Below, piece by piece: positions 8,646-16,848 of a stretch of DNA of 64,000 nucleotides. Source of the stretch: Legionella cincinnatiensis (GTDB lineage Bacteria > Pseudomonadota > Gammaproteobacteria > Legionellales > Legionellaceae); assembly GCF_900452415.1 (NCBI RefSeq), contig NZ_UGNX01000001.1, positions 806,001 through 870,000 on the forward strand, given 5' to 3'. The first letter of the stretch is position 1, and the number at the start of each line of letters is the position of its first letter. Under the pieces are notes generated by a model, which saw nothing but the letters and a program-made list of their open reading frames with translations, was not told the DNA's origin and searched no databases. A program made the translations under genes and the position numbers.

Positions 8646-9842
8646 ATGAGAATTCTAATTTCCGGGGCCGGTATCGCAGGACCAACACTAGCTTATTGGC
8701 TGCTCCAGTATGGTTTTGAACCTACCCTTATTGAGCAGGCTCCCCAGTTGCGAACCGGTGGTTATATCATCGATTTCTGGGGAGCTGGTTTTGATATTGC
8801 AGAGCGGATGAGATTGGTCCCCGAAATCAAGCAAAAGGGGTATGACGTTAAAGAGGTTAGGATTGTTGGTTCGTCCGGCAAACGAATAGGTGGCTTTCCG
8901 GTTAAGGTTTTTAACCAAATAACTCAAGGACGATATATAAGTATTGCTCGCGGAGACTTGGCAAAATTAATTTTCAACAAACTTGACGGCAAGGTTGAAA
9001 CGATTTTCGATGATCGTATCAAACATATCGAGCAAACTGAAAACGCTGTTCATGTTAACTTTGAACGTGGCAACCCACGACAGTTTGATTTAGTTATCGG
9101 AGCCGATGGGCTCCATTCTAAAGTTCGTGAACTTGTATTTGGACCTCAATCTCAATTTGAAAAATATCTTGGATATAAAGTAGCTGCTTTTGAAGTGGAT
9201 GGTTATCGACCTAGAGATGAATTGGTCTATGTCATGTATAAACAAGTTGGGCAACAAGTGGGTCGTTTTGCCAAGCGTGATGACCGAACGATGTTTCTCT
9301 TTATATTTACTGATGAGCAATTTAGTAACTTATCAGAACATGATTTAACTGAGCAAAAAGCTCAATTGAAAAATAGATTCTGTGATAGTGGATGGGAGTG
9401 CGCCCAAATTCTTAGGGTTCTTGATACCTGTGATGAACTTTATTTTGATCGAGTGAGTCAGATCTGTATGAACAAGAACGAAGGCCTTTGGACGAAAGGG
9501 CGGGTGACTTTAATAGGAGACGCCGCATCTTGTATTTCACTTTTGGGTGGTCAAGGTGCTGCTCTAGCGATGGTTGCTGCTTATATTTTGGCAGGTGAGC
9601 TTTATCAGGCTCAAGGGAACTATCAATTAGCTTTTTCGCGTTATCAAGATCTATTCGAACCTTTTGTAAAGAGAAAACAAGAAGCAGCATTAAAGTTTGC
9701 GGGAGTATTTGCACCGAAATCATCATTAAGTTTGTTTGTAAGCAATAAAATGATGAGTGCTATGTCAATCCCTTGGATAGCAAAAATGATTGCGAGACGT
9801 GATTTGATGGATAACATTAAATTACCGGAATACAATAATTGA
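8646..9842 (+). CDS. FAD-dependent monooxygenase (UbiH/PHBH-type)
   Basis: The 398-aa protein has the N-terminal dinucleotide fold ISGAGIAGPTLAYWLLQYGF (residues 5-24), the DG motif around VIGADGLHSKVR, and the FAD ribityl motif LIGDAASCISLLGGQGAALA. Together these define class A flavoprotein monooxygenases, which hydroxylate aromatic or polyketide-like substrates with NAD(P)H and O2. The substrate cannot be told from sequence. The ATG at 8646 follows GAGGGAA and starts one base after the VOC gene's stop. An upstream in-frame start at 8604 lies inside the VOC gene and is not credible. Confidence 0.9.
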   Translation: MRILISGAGIAGPTLAYWLLQYGFEPTLIEQAPQLRTGGYIIDFWGAGFDIAERMRLVPEIKQKGYDVKEVRIVGSSGKRIGGFPVKVFNQITQGRYISIARGDLAKLIFNKLDGKVETIFDDRIKHIEQTENAVHVNFERGNPRQFDLVIGADGLHSKVRELVFGPQSQFEKYLGYKVAAFEVDGYRPRDELVYVMYKQVGQQVGRFAKRDDRTMFLFIFTDEQFSNLSEHDLTEQKAQLKNRFCDSGWECAQILRVLDTCDELYFDRVSQICMNKNEGLWTKGRVTLIGDAASCISLLGGQGAALAMVAAYILAGELYQAQGNYQLAFSRYQDLFEPFVKRKQEAALKFAGVFAPKSSLSLFVSNKMMSAMSIPWIAKMIARRDLMDNIKLPEYNN

Positions 9843-9877
9843 TATCTTTACCTTAAATTTTTAAATTCAATTAGGCA

Positions 9878-9965
9878 CCGAATTGGCGCAGAGATTTTTT
9901 TCAAATTCCTAGCGCGGGAGAGGGGTCAGATCGAAATAATTTGAAAAATCTGAGCGCTGATTCGG
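9878..9965. repeat. 88-bp palindromic element
   Basis: The left arm starts CCGAATTGGCGCAGAGATTT and the right arm ends in its near-perfect inverse (AAATCTGAGCGCTGATTCGG), with matching inner AAATT segments. The loop carries GGGGTCAGATCGAA, and a similar GGGGTCAGACTCGA occurs near 5293. It sits 35 bp after the monooxygenase stop and could act as a terminator, but its form suggests a dispersed palindromic repeat. Confidence 0.5.
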
Positions 9966-10524
9966 TCTGGAAAAACTATAATAAAACTTTAGGGATGTTG
10001 CCTAATTAATATCCAGTAATATAAAATAAACCGCCAATCACAAACACGCAATTGATATGCGCTAAACACTAATCAAATAAAAATCTAAAAATCAATGCTT
10101 CGAATAAAGACATAAAATATGAGTGTCTAGAAGCAACACCCACCTTTCGCCCGATAAAGATATGTATCTTATCATGCTGATTAATAATGTTTTTTTAAAA
10201 AAGCATAAGGTAAACCTAAAAAATTGTGGTGAATGAGTGGTGAATTAGATGGGGCAAGGAAGCTCGAGTGTCTTTCTAGGATAAATATAACTTCTTCATC
10301 ACTAATTCACCATGAAATGAAAGGTATAGAAATCTTTATTAATGAGTTAATAGTGAAGTGGCACCCTTAAATGGTAGGGGAATTAATTCTTCTAGATCAT
10401 AAAATACATTTGCTATTGCTACCCGAACTTTTCCTAAATGCAGTTGATTCTGCTAAGTCACTTATACTCTTTATCAATAATATGCAAAAATCTGCTGTAA
10501 TTATTGGTATTCATTTTAGCAATT
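9966..10524. other. Intergenic region, no gene seen
   Basis: About 560 bp of AT-rich DNA between the monooxygenase operon and rlpA. The short open frames here have no ribosome-binding sites and no recognisable domain. Confidence 0.4.
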
Positions 10525-10959
10525 TCAAACTACCTCAATTTCAACAGGAGCAATGCCTTTTATACCGAGTTTTTTAGCGGCAGCAAAGGATAAATCAATT
10601 AGCCTGTTCGATAAAAAAGGACCTCGATCATTAATTCGAACCACAATCGACCGACCATTATTCAGGTTTTTGACCCGTACTCGTGTAGCAAGTGGGAGTG
10701 TTGGATGAGCTGCTGTCATCGCATACATGTTGTAGCGCTCTCCGGTCGATGTTTTTTGATTCCGAGCGTGTGATCCATACCACGAAGCAACTCCTTTTGC
10801 TTTGTAATTTTTGGCAGATTTCATTACATGATATGTTTTCCCTTTGATCACATAGTGATCCGGACCATTAGATTGCTGATGAGTACAAGCAACCAGTAGC
10901 ATCGGGAGTAAGCCTGTAATGAGTCGGTTAATGGTCAACAAAATCGCATAATAATTCAT
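10525..10959 (-). CDS. rlpA: RlpA-like lipoprotein (septal ring lytic transglycosylase family)
   Basis: The 144-aa protein has a lipoprotein signal with lipobox LVAC (Cys at about residue 25). The RlpA double-psi beta-barrel follows: GVASWYGSHARNQKTSTGER, AMTAAHPTLPLATRVRVKN and RINDRGPFLSNRLIDLS, with the family's catalytic His and Asp. RlpA proteins cut peptidoglycan strands lacking stem peptides at the septum. The C-terminal SPOR domain found in many homologues is missing, so septal targeting would need another route; short SPOR-less RlpA paralogues are common. Legionellae usually have more than one, so this may not be the main RlpA. Confidence 0.9.
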   Translation of the reverse strand: MNYYAILLTINRLITGLLPMLLVACTHQQSNGPDHYVIKGKTYHVMKSAKNYKAKGVASWYGSHARNQKTSTGERYNMYAMTAAHPTLPLATRVRVKNLNNGRSIVVRINDRGPFLSNRLIDLSFAAAKKLGIKGIAPVEIEVV

Positions 10960-11289
10960 AAAGTTATTTTCTACTTCCGCAACAGATATTTTACATATAA
11001 AGTGTTAAATGTTATCGAGATGACCTCTATAAAAAACTTAATTTTAAATATACATCATTAATAGATCACGAGAAACAAAAATCTTTCTTGCAAAGAAAAT
11101 CGTTCATGGGCAATCATTTTTTTTATCATTGCTTTCATCATTGATTTTATTGATTATATATTTTATTGATGAGTATGTACCAACAAATTTTGCTGTATAG
11201 CCTATTATCCTAAATCAAGAATGTCTTTATACCTACTTATAATTCTGATAATTTTGACAGGGCAGATGGATTTAAATAATAACGCAAGC
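10960..11289. other. Intergenic region, no gene seen
   Basis: About 330 bp of very AT-rich DNA upstream of rlpA, likely holding its promoter. No RNA gene or repeat is apparent. Confidence 0.35.
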
Positions 11290-11549
11290 GTAGGCTGGGC
11301 TGAAAAGCCCAGCACTCTTCCATTATTTCCAAAAATCATCAAACACAGCATCACAAGCTTAATTGTGAGGGTGCAAGTTCATTTGAAAGTGAAAAAATAA
11401 GGGGGACCTGGTATGGTCAAACGTCTGTATTTCATTTGCTTAGACTTGATTTGAAGTTTTCCGTTAGACTGGGTTTATAGCTTATCCTTATGTTGCTTTC
11501 AAGGGGAAAGTGTAATATGGTAAATTCTGGGCTTGTCAGCCCAGCCTAC
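11290..11549. repeat. REPIN-like element, family II, copy 2 (260 bp)
   Basis: The left end is GTAG plus the perfect hairpin GCTGGGCT-GAAA-AGCCCAGC. The right end is the inverse of GTAG plus GCTGGGCTGACAAGCCCAGA. The bases outside both ends also pair (GCAAGC and GCTTGC). The spacer is twice as long as in the copy at 5444-5574, so family II keeps its ends but not its interior. Its right end abuts the tail of an integrase remnant. Confidence 0.75.
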
Positions 11550-11692
11550 GCTTGCTACATTGACTTGAGACCAAAATTCAAGGTATTGGTTCCATCTTTC
11601 CAATGCCTCTTTGCTTTGAGGTAGCATTTCATTTTTATTGTAAGTGGCCATAATTTTAAGCCCCTTATGTCTCACATTTCTCAATCACCACT
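11550..11692 (-). pseudogene. Tyrosine integrase C-terminal remnant
   Basis: On the minus strand the segment reads PVVIEKC, then after a one-base frameshift RHKGLKIMATYNKNEMLPQS and KEALERWNQYLEFW. This matches the C-terminal signature of P4-family integrases: a helix ending in H-K, then the catalytic Tyr in ATYN, then a basic helix with R-x-x-L-x-x-W. Upstream domains are absent and the 3' end runs into the family-II REPIN-like element. It marks an older, decayed integrase separate from the one at 1-764. Confidence 0.6.
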
Positions 11693-11780
11693 GGATATAG
11701 AATAGAAATAAATGACGCAGCTTGTTTCTGAACACTTAAATATTTGGCCTCTTAAAAATGGAAACAGGCTGATTATTTCT

Positions 11781-11833
11781 AATTAAGAACGTAAAACCTT
11801 AACCGTTAACTCAGAGTCGGTAAGCACGCGTTG
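11781..11833 (-). mobile_element. Short ISL3 3'-end remnant
   Basis: The stretch AATTAAGAACGTAAAACCTT onward matches, with substitutions, the 3' end of the ISL3 copies near 1606-1665 (ACTTTAACC..., CATAAGCACG, TTGAAT). Only about 50 bp survive. Confidence 0.4.
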
Positions 11834-11890
11834 AATAACAAACATCAAATGAATACAATGAGATGAAAATATATTAATGATAGAGTTCAA

Positions 11891-12085
11891 ATGCGTTTAC
11901 TTTTAGCTATATTTTTACCGTTTTCAGTATTTTTCACTATTGGTCGCCCAATAGCTGGAATTGTTTGTTTGATATTACAAATAACTCTTATTGGTTGGAT
12001 CCCTGCGGCTTTATGGGCTGTATATTCCCTCTCGCAATATAATACAGATATAAAAATACGCGAATATAATAAACACAGAAAATAG
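11891..12085 (+). CDS. YqaE/Pmp3-family small membrane protein
   Basis: The 64-aa protein has two hydrophobic helices joined by a short loop (LLLAIFLPFSVFF; IVCLILQITLIGWIPAALWA) and ends in a charged tail. The LAIFLP start and the L-x-GWIP-A-x-x-W/H-A pattern are diagnostic for the Pmp3/YqaE family, linked to membrane potential and salt or osmotic stress. It stands alone among decayed sequences. Confidence 0.8.
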   Translation: MRLLLAIFLPFSVFFTIGRPIAGIVCLILQITLIGWIPAALWAVYSLSQYNTDIKIREYNKHRK

Positions 12086-12237
12086 CCTGGATGAGTCAAT
12101 GCGTAATCAAGTTTTTTTCATTTCCTATAGCAATTAACCTTATACCTCTTCTAGGGCACTGAAGGCGCTTTGCTTTTGGCATTAATATTTGAATCATTGC
12201 GAGGCATAATTAAACAATTTACGCGACCACTTAGGCG

Positions 12238-12522
12238 TTATTTCCAATACTTAAGGAGTAATCCTTGGTCGCCAAAAATAGGATCTTTTTTAGGCAGGCC
12301 AACTTGTTTAATCGCGTCAAGCGCTTGTGAATATTCTTCTATAGTTCCATAATTCATATCGTATTCCATATCTAACGGATAGGCGCCAATGCATTGAAAA
12401 TTATTACTCTTACTTAGGCTCTTATGGGCTACACCAGCTGGGATGATGATCACATCCCCTTGATCAACAATATAAATTGGGCCATTATCGCCACCGAATT
12501 GAACCTGACAATCTCCTGACAT
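12238..12522 (-). pseudogene. YjlB-like cupin, N-terminally truncated
   Basis: The 94 residues match the C-terminal part of YjlB-type cupins: VQFGGDNGPIYIVDQGDVII, then IPAGVAHKS, GAYPLDMEYDMNYG, and LPKKDPIFGDQGLLLKYW. Complete family members are about 160-170 aa. The missing N-terminal third is not found in any frame upstream (12523-12570), and the in-frame ATG has no ribosome-binding site. Half of the beta barrel is absent, so it is unlikely to fold normally. Confidence 0.7.
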
Positions 12523-12551
12523 AATTTAGTTGACGGTGCCCTCTAAATTTA

Positions 12552-12794
12552 TTAGTTGAAAACTCCATTTTTTAAATCATTTTCAAAATCAACTAACCAA
12601 GCCGATGAATATTTTGATTTATAGGTTTTACTTTTTTTTGTTGATAGCCTCGTGATCGTAGTTACATCTTTTAGTGGCTGAACAGATTGGGTGCCCCATT
12701 GAATTAAATTATTATCATTTATTTTAAAATCATCTGGAATGAAACCTAAATTGTTGAGTAGGTCTTTAAGTTCTTCTTGTATATCTTTCATCAT
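12552..12794 (-). CDS. Small hypothetical protein
   Basis: The 80-aa hydrophilic protein has an acidic N-terminal helix (KDIQEELKDLLNNLGFIPDD) and a basic middle, and no signal peptide or known domain. GGAA lies shortly before the double ATG. It lies upstream of the truncated cupin on the same strand, in a region of gene fragments, so it may itself be a remnant. Confidence 0.4.
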   Translation of the reverse strand: MMKDIQEELKDLLNNLGFIPDDFKINDNNLIQWGTQSVQPLKDVTTITRLSTKKSKTYKSKYSSAWLVDFENDLKNGVFN

Positions 12795-12826
12795 GTTCCA
12801 TATAAGTTATAAAACGCCAGTTGAAG

Positions 12827-13048
12827 TTATTTATCATAAAGAGAGGCAGTAAAAATCGGTGCAAACAAAGCGATAAACGGCACCTTCAAGTTAAATTGGA
12901 TTAAAATTATATATTTAACTAGGAATGCACATCCTAACTCAAAAAATAAGGCTTTGTCGAAAATTTTTTGAAAAGTTGAGTCTGGCCAAATTTCAAGCTG
13001 AGGATATTTCCGGCTTTCTGTCGCCAATTTCTTCATTTGATGATGCAT
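12827..13048 (-). CDS. Possible small hypothetical protein or gene fragment
   Basis: A 73-codon frame: a hydrophilic first half (KKLATESRKYPQLEIWPDST) and a hydrophobic second half with one possible membrane segment (CAFLVKYIILIQF, VPFIALFAPIF). I recognise no family. With no clear ribosome-binding site and decayed neighbours, this is as likely a relic as a gene. Confidence 0.25.
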   Translation of the reverse strand: MHHQMKKLATESRKYPQLEIWPDSTFQKIFDKALFFELGCAFLVKYIILIQFNLKVPFIALFAPIFTASLYDK

Positions 13049-13242
13049 TAGACTCTGGAGAATAAATAAAAGATGATTCGTTTTATAAGTTACTTATCAC
13101 GAAACGAAGCCTTGATTTGTTGTTGTGTAAGAATTTATTTTCCGGAATATGATCAGAATCAGCATTTGCTCTCCAGGCTGTAGCTATAAGCGCAGTGGAT
13201 GGGCGCATTTGGAAAAATTAATTAGAACTTAACAAATGCAAT

Positions 13243-13263
13243 TGATAATCATTATCATTGACA
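13243..13263 (+). promoter_or_regulatory. Perfect 7-1-7 Fur box beside a TTGACA -35
   Basis: TGATAATCATTATCA at 13243-13257 is an exact 7-1-7 inverted repeat matching the core Fur operator. The next six bases (13258-13263) are TTGACA, a consensus -35. Fur-Fe2+ bound there should block RNA polymerase, so the gene at 13326 would be induced by iron limitation. The -10 hexamer is less clear (AT-rich bases around 13278-13285). Confidence 0.85.
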
Positions 13264-13325
13264 TTTGGTTTTTGTAATGTAATTCTTTCCAACACGTTAA
13301 ACGTTAAAATTGAAAGAGGATTTTT

Positions 13326-13640
13326 ATGTCTGATGAAATTAGTGCAAGTACCAATTTACACGATATCTCATTAAATTTTTGCGCCAACTGTCTAAAAAAA
13401 TTTTGCTCCAAAGTAGAGCAGATAAATTTTGATAAAGTTCGATTTTTTGTGCCCACTCTCGATGTTTTATTTAGAAATCATTTCGCGTACATTGAGGTAT
13501 CTAAAGAAATAGTTGATATCATTTATCGTATTGAAGATCATGTTACTGTAGACTTATCAGAAATAGCTGAGGTATTGCATATTGAGATGGGGGATTTGCC
13601 CTCCTATGAACGAAAAGAAGAAATAAAATCATTTTATTAA
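13326..13640 (+). CDS. Iron-regulated hypothetical protein ending at an in-frame TAA
   Basis: The 104-aa cytoplasmic-type protein has a CxNC pair near the N-terminus (NFCANCLKKFC) and a predicted alpha-helical C-terminus (VDLSEIAEVLHIEMGDLP). AGAGGA precedes the ATG with good spacing, and the Fur box at 13243 is 83 bp upstream. Directly after the TAA the same frame stays open for 27 more codons (PEKISEALGYSVESLIELL...) to a TGA at 13716-13718, in the same helical style, so the ancestral protein was probably 131-132 aa. A CAA-to-TAA change would explain it. I do not recognise a family; a DNA-binding helix-turn-helix in the C-terminal part is conceivable but unproven. Confidence 0.65.
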   Translation: MSDEISASTNLHDISLNFCANCLKKFCSKVEQINFDKVRFFVPTLDVLFRNHFAYIEVSKEIVDIIYRIEDHVTVDLSEIAEVLHIEMGDLPSYERKEEIKSFY

Positions 13641-13718
13641 CCAGAAAAAATTTCTGAGGCTCTTGGTTATTCTGTAGAGTCATTAATTGAGTTACTTATA
13701 CGTGCTCAACTAAGTTGA

Positions 13719-14051
13719 ATTATGTAGTCGAGCTTAAGCACGCCTCTTAATTAAATATAAGTGAAAATTATGATGCTAATTAATTAAGAATTAAGGGGTT
13801 TTGATAGAATCCTTAAACTGGCTTTTGAATTTAATTTTAACATATATTATCACTTAATCGCTTACCGCATCATTTCCTAGTTTGGCTGTATACCGAACCT
13901 GTTTGTTAGTTTAAAGAAGATAACTGAGGACCGGGTAGCTGAGCTATTATAATCCCAGATTCCGCTGCACCTCGGTTGGAATGTATTTTTATTGCCTTAT
14001 ATGTTCAATTAATCTACTATTTATATAAGCATCCATGCAAGGGGCTTTATA
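13719..14051. other. Intergenic region, no gene seen
   Basis: About 330 bp with no supported gene, repeat or RNA. It probably carries the promoter of the small lipoprotein that follows. Confidence 0.35.
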
Positions 14052-14321
14052 ATGAAATGGATTATTTTATTAGGAAATATTATTCTGATGGCAGGATGTT
14101 GTTCAATTAAATACACACCACCCTATACACCGGCAATTGCATACACGCCGGCAGTTAGCTACAAACCAGTGGTTACCTATAAACCTGTAGTTACATATAA
14201 GGCAGTCACCATGACACCTGTTACGTCTGTCGTTACCCCCATTGTAACTCCTGTTGTTTCGCCTGTAGTGGTTTATCCTTATCCTATAACCGCGCCTACC
14301 GGAACTACCATTAACTTTTAA
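14052..14321 (+). CDS. Small lipoprotein with YTPA/YKPV repeats
   Basis: The 89-aa protein has a signal peptide ending in lipobox LMAGC (Cys17). The mature part is low complexity: tandem five-to-six-residue repeats of the type YTPA, YKPVVT and then V-T-P-V/I, rich in Pro, Val, Thr and Tyr. Such proteins are outer-membrane or periplasmic lipoproteins of unknown role. The ATG is 10 bases after AAGGGGC. Confidence 0.65.
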   Translation: MKWIILLGNIILMAGCCSIKYTPPYTPAIAYTPAVSYKPVVTYKPVVTYKAVTMTPVTSVVTPIVTPVVSPVVVYPYPITAPTGTTINF

Positions 14322-14480
14322 TTGATTAAAAATTGTAGCTGGGTGAAGGCAAAAGCCGACACCCAAGCGGGTGGCTTGATGATGCTTAATAACTTGCTAA
14401 TTATTAAGATTGATATTATAGGAATAACGTATAAAGAAGATTGGTGAAATGAAACCAATGCGCAAACTGCGAGCTTGGTT

Positions 14481-15215
14481 TTAGTGTTTTCCAACTAGAA
14501 GGAATACGTTGTTCAGATCACAAGCCAAATATGAGTAATACCTTGGTAAAAACCAGCCTAATTTTTGGAGCAGTGCTGGTATTTTGCTGGGTGCAAATTG
14601 ATTTTTGTCAATCGAGAAAACTAACTCATGCTGATCAGTTTCTGGGAGATAGACGAGCTTGATTTTGGCATCCTCGATACCGAAATGCTGCATGATCGCT
14701 TCAAGTAATTTTATTGAGGTAGTGGGCAGGATCTGCGCTGGCACGTCGCTGATGAGGATATCAGTGTCCTCGCGAATAATAGAGGCATGCGGTTTTTCTG
14801 TTTTGAAGGGATGATTCTCTGGTTCAGCAAACGTCCGATAGAGATGAAAACCTAGGACGTCGCCATAGCTAAGATCGAGAACTTGTTTTGGATTACGTGC
14901 CTCGATGGCTATGCCAACCCCTTCGTTAACTAAGAATGTATCGATGAGCTCAGGAATGGTATAGCTTGTGAGGGTACTGCCATTTTCGGGGATGGTTTCA
15001 GTAAGCTCAAGATTATAGTAAGTGAAGCCTGCAGGATTGAAGATGATCTCAGGTTCACCACTAGTGAAGATAGCGTGGGGTAGGCACGTTATGAAGCGAT
15101 TATACCAAGCAATTTGTCGGTTGGTATTGTCGATCTCAAATAATGCTCTTAGCTCTTGAGTGGCTGAAACGGAAGTAGCTTTGTTTTCGGGTGCATCCAT
15201 AGAGTATGTCTTCAT
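14481..15215 (-). CDS. Hypothetical protein, 244 aa
   Basis: A soluble mixed alpha/beta protein without a signal peptide. Visible features are an early segment rich in aromatic residues (RQIAWYNRFITCLPHAIF), a central region with charged turns, and a C-terminal part ending in a hydrophobic run with aromatics (LGWFLPRYYSYLACDLNNVF). I do not recognise a family. It stands alone between intergenic stretches, transcribed away from the MBL gene that follows. Confidence 0.65.
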   Translation of the reverse strand: MKTYSMDAPENKATSVSATQELRALFEIDNTNRQIAWYNRFITCLPHAIFTSGEPEIIFNPAGFTYYNLELTETIPENGSTLTSYTIPELIDTFLVNEGVGIAIEARNPKQVLDLSYGDVLGFHLYRTFAEPENHPFKTEKPHASIIREDTDILISDVPAQILPTTSIKLLEAIMQHFGIEDAKIKLVYLPETDQHELVFSIDKNQFAPSKIPALLQKLGWFLPRYYSYLACDLNNVFLLVGKH

Positions 15216-15676
15216 TTAAAAAACTTATTGTATCAAAATAATACAATGAATAACATTCACTGTCCCAAAAACACATTTGATATAAATTTTTTGTTATATA
15301 GGGACTGTGCGTAATTGGGAATCACTCGCTAAAAAAGGATTGTTTCTTACCTAAAGCGAACTCATTTAAGTCATCATGAAAACCGTTGAATTGAGGAGTC
15401 TATTCTATAGACTCCTTGCCATTTCTAGGCACTATTTCTTCTATTTAAAGTGTTGCTAGAATTTAAAGCTTTTAGCGATGTAGAAGACGTTGTGGAGAAA
15501 AGCCGTGTTAAATGAATATCACCCACATATTCCTGCAAGATTTAATGAGGCTGCTATTATCAAGTCATTTGAATAATTATTGCTGCGATTTTTTCACCGT
15601 ATAAATACGGTGATTGAAGCAACCCCCCATACTGTATTATTTTACAAAATTACCAAATCATTTAAAGGAAATCCGC
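15216..15676. other. Intergenic region with a stem-loop at 15394-15416
   Basis: GGAGTCTAT-TCT-ATAGACTCC forms a perfect 9-bp hairpin at 15395-15415, located between two divergent genes, so it is a regulatory or repeat structure rather than an obvious terminator. Around 15505-15570 a short open tail (VLNEYHPHIPARFNEAAI) could be a gene relic. Nothing else is supported. Confidence 0.4.
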
Positions 15677-16660
15677 ATGCGCCAGTTATTGATTACAATT
15701 TTTATTGTTTTGTTGTCTCATGCAACATATTGTGCACCTGTTTTCGAAATTGTTCCTCTTGGAGTCTATGGGGGTTTGAAAGACGGAAATTTATCAGCTT
15801 ATTTATTAAAGACTATTGAGAGCGAGAATTATATGGCTCTTGATGGGGGTACTTTGGCGCATGGGCTTGAAGTTGCAGTCAAGCGACAAGCAGTGCGTCA
15901 TAAAAATGTTGAAGATTTGTTGCAAAAACATATCCCGACTTACCTCATTTCTCACGCACATCTTGATCATCTGATGGGGCTTGTGATGGCACAACCCGAA
16001 TTGCGAGAACAGCAAACAATTATGGCGCGGGAAGAAACCATGCAGGCATTGCAAAAAAATATTTTTAATTGGTCTGTTTGGGGGAATTTTGGAGATAGAG
16101 GAGAAATTCCACACTTGAATTACCAACATTATCAAACGATGCCATTACTAGAGTGGGGTGCTGTTCCCAATACTGATCTGCACGTAAAAGCTTTTCCTTT
16201 GAGTCATGCTGGAATGGCATCAAGTGCTTTTTTAATACGTTATAAGACTGAATATATCTTATATTTTGGTGATACTGGTGCTGATAGCATTGAAAAATCG
16301 ACAAACATGGAGAATATTTGGAAAGAAATTGCACCACTCATAAGAAATAAGCAGCTTCATGCCATCATGCTAGAATGCTCATTTTTAAATTCACAGCCAG
16401 ATGACAAATTATTTGGCCATTTAAAACCAAACTTATTTATGCTTGAGTTGCGACAATTAGCGTCGATTGTGGATCCTTTAGATTTAGGAAATTCACTACG
16501 AGGATTGCCAGTTATTGTTACTCACATCAAACCCAGATTAGTGGACCTTTCAAATTCTAAGGAAGATTCAGGAAGGCAGATTATAAACGAATTGTCTCAG
16601 GAAAATGATATTGGCGTAGAATTAATTAAACCTGAGCAAGGGGTAATGTTAAGTTTATAA
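15677..16660 (+). CDS. Exported class II cyclic-nucleotide phosphodiesterase (MBL fold)
   Basis: The 327-aa protein has a signal peptide ending near residue 19 (SHATYCA). It carries the metallo-beta-lactamase metal motif SHAHLDH (residues 92-98), a second His in FPLSHAG, and the Asp in YFGDTGADS. The order, the start VPLGVYGGLKDGNLSAYLL, and the tail with VTHIKP place it in the class II 3',5'-cyclic nucleotide phosphodiesterase family (PDE1/CpdP type). It would hydrolyse cAMP or cGMP in the periplasm or outside the cell. The start at 15677 follows AAAGGAA; an in-frame ATG 63 bp upstream would bury the signal peptide. Confidence 0.88.
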   Translation: MRQLLITIFIVLLSHATYCAPVFEIVPLGVYGGLKDGNLSAYLLKTIESENYMALDGGTLAHGLEVAVKRQAVRHKNVEDLLQKHIPTYLISHAHLDHLMGLVMAQPELREQQTIMAREETMQALQKNIFNWSVWGNFGDRGEIPHLNYQHYQTMPLLEWGAVPNTDLHVKAFPLSHAGMASSAFLIRYKTEYILYFGDTGADSIEKSTNMENIWKEIAPLIRNKQLHAIMLECSFLNSQPDDKLFGHLKPNLFMLELRQLASIVDPLDLGNSLRGLPVIVTHIKPRLVDLSNSKEDSGRQIINELSQENDIGVELIKPEQGVMLSL

Positions 16661-16662
16661 TA

Positions 16663-16824
16663 GGCGCCACAACAGCCAGTATGTGCCGAACTATTCTTTT
16701 TCTACGTTAAGATTGAATACATGTCTTATGTATTGAACTTGATAATTGTGGATGGAGGATAGTTCGCACAGCATCGCTTGATGAGATTAAAGTAATTAGA
16801 GGGCAGTTGCTTCTGACTGGCGCC
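16663..16824. repeat. 162-bp nested inverted-repeat element
   Basis: The ends are GGCGCCA and its inverse at 16663 and 16819-16824. An inner pair TGTGCCGAACTATTC / GGATAGTTCGCACA is inverted with one bulge and one mismatch, and the centre has ATACAT/ATGTAT. This symmetric nested pattern suggests a small palindromic repeat between two convergent genes. Confidence 0.45.
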
Positions 16825-16848
16825 ATATCTTTTCTTTTTATTTATATG

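Noticed and set aside
10371-10577. 68-codon frame overlapping the 3' end of rlpA
   Set aside because: It overlaps a real gene on the opposite strand and looks like low-complexity AT-rich sequence.
11499-11684. 61-codon gene on the minus strand
   Set aside because: Its second half is the REPIN-like end and its first half is an integrase tail, so it is recorded as a pseudogene.
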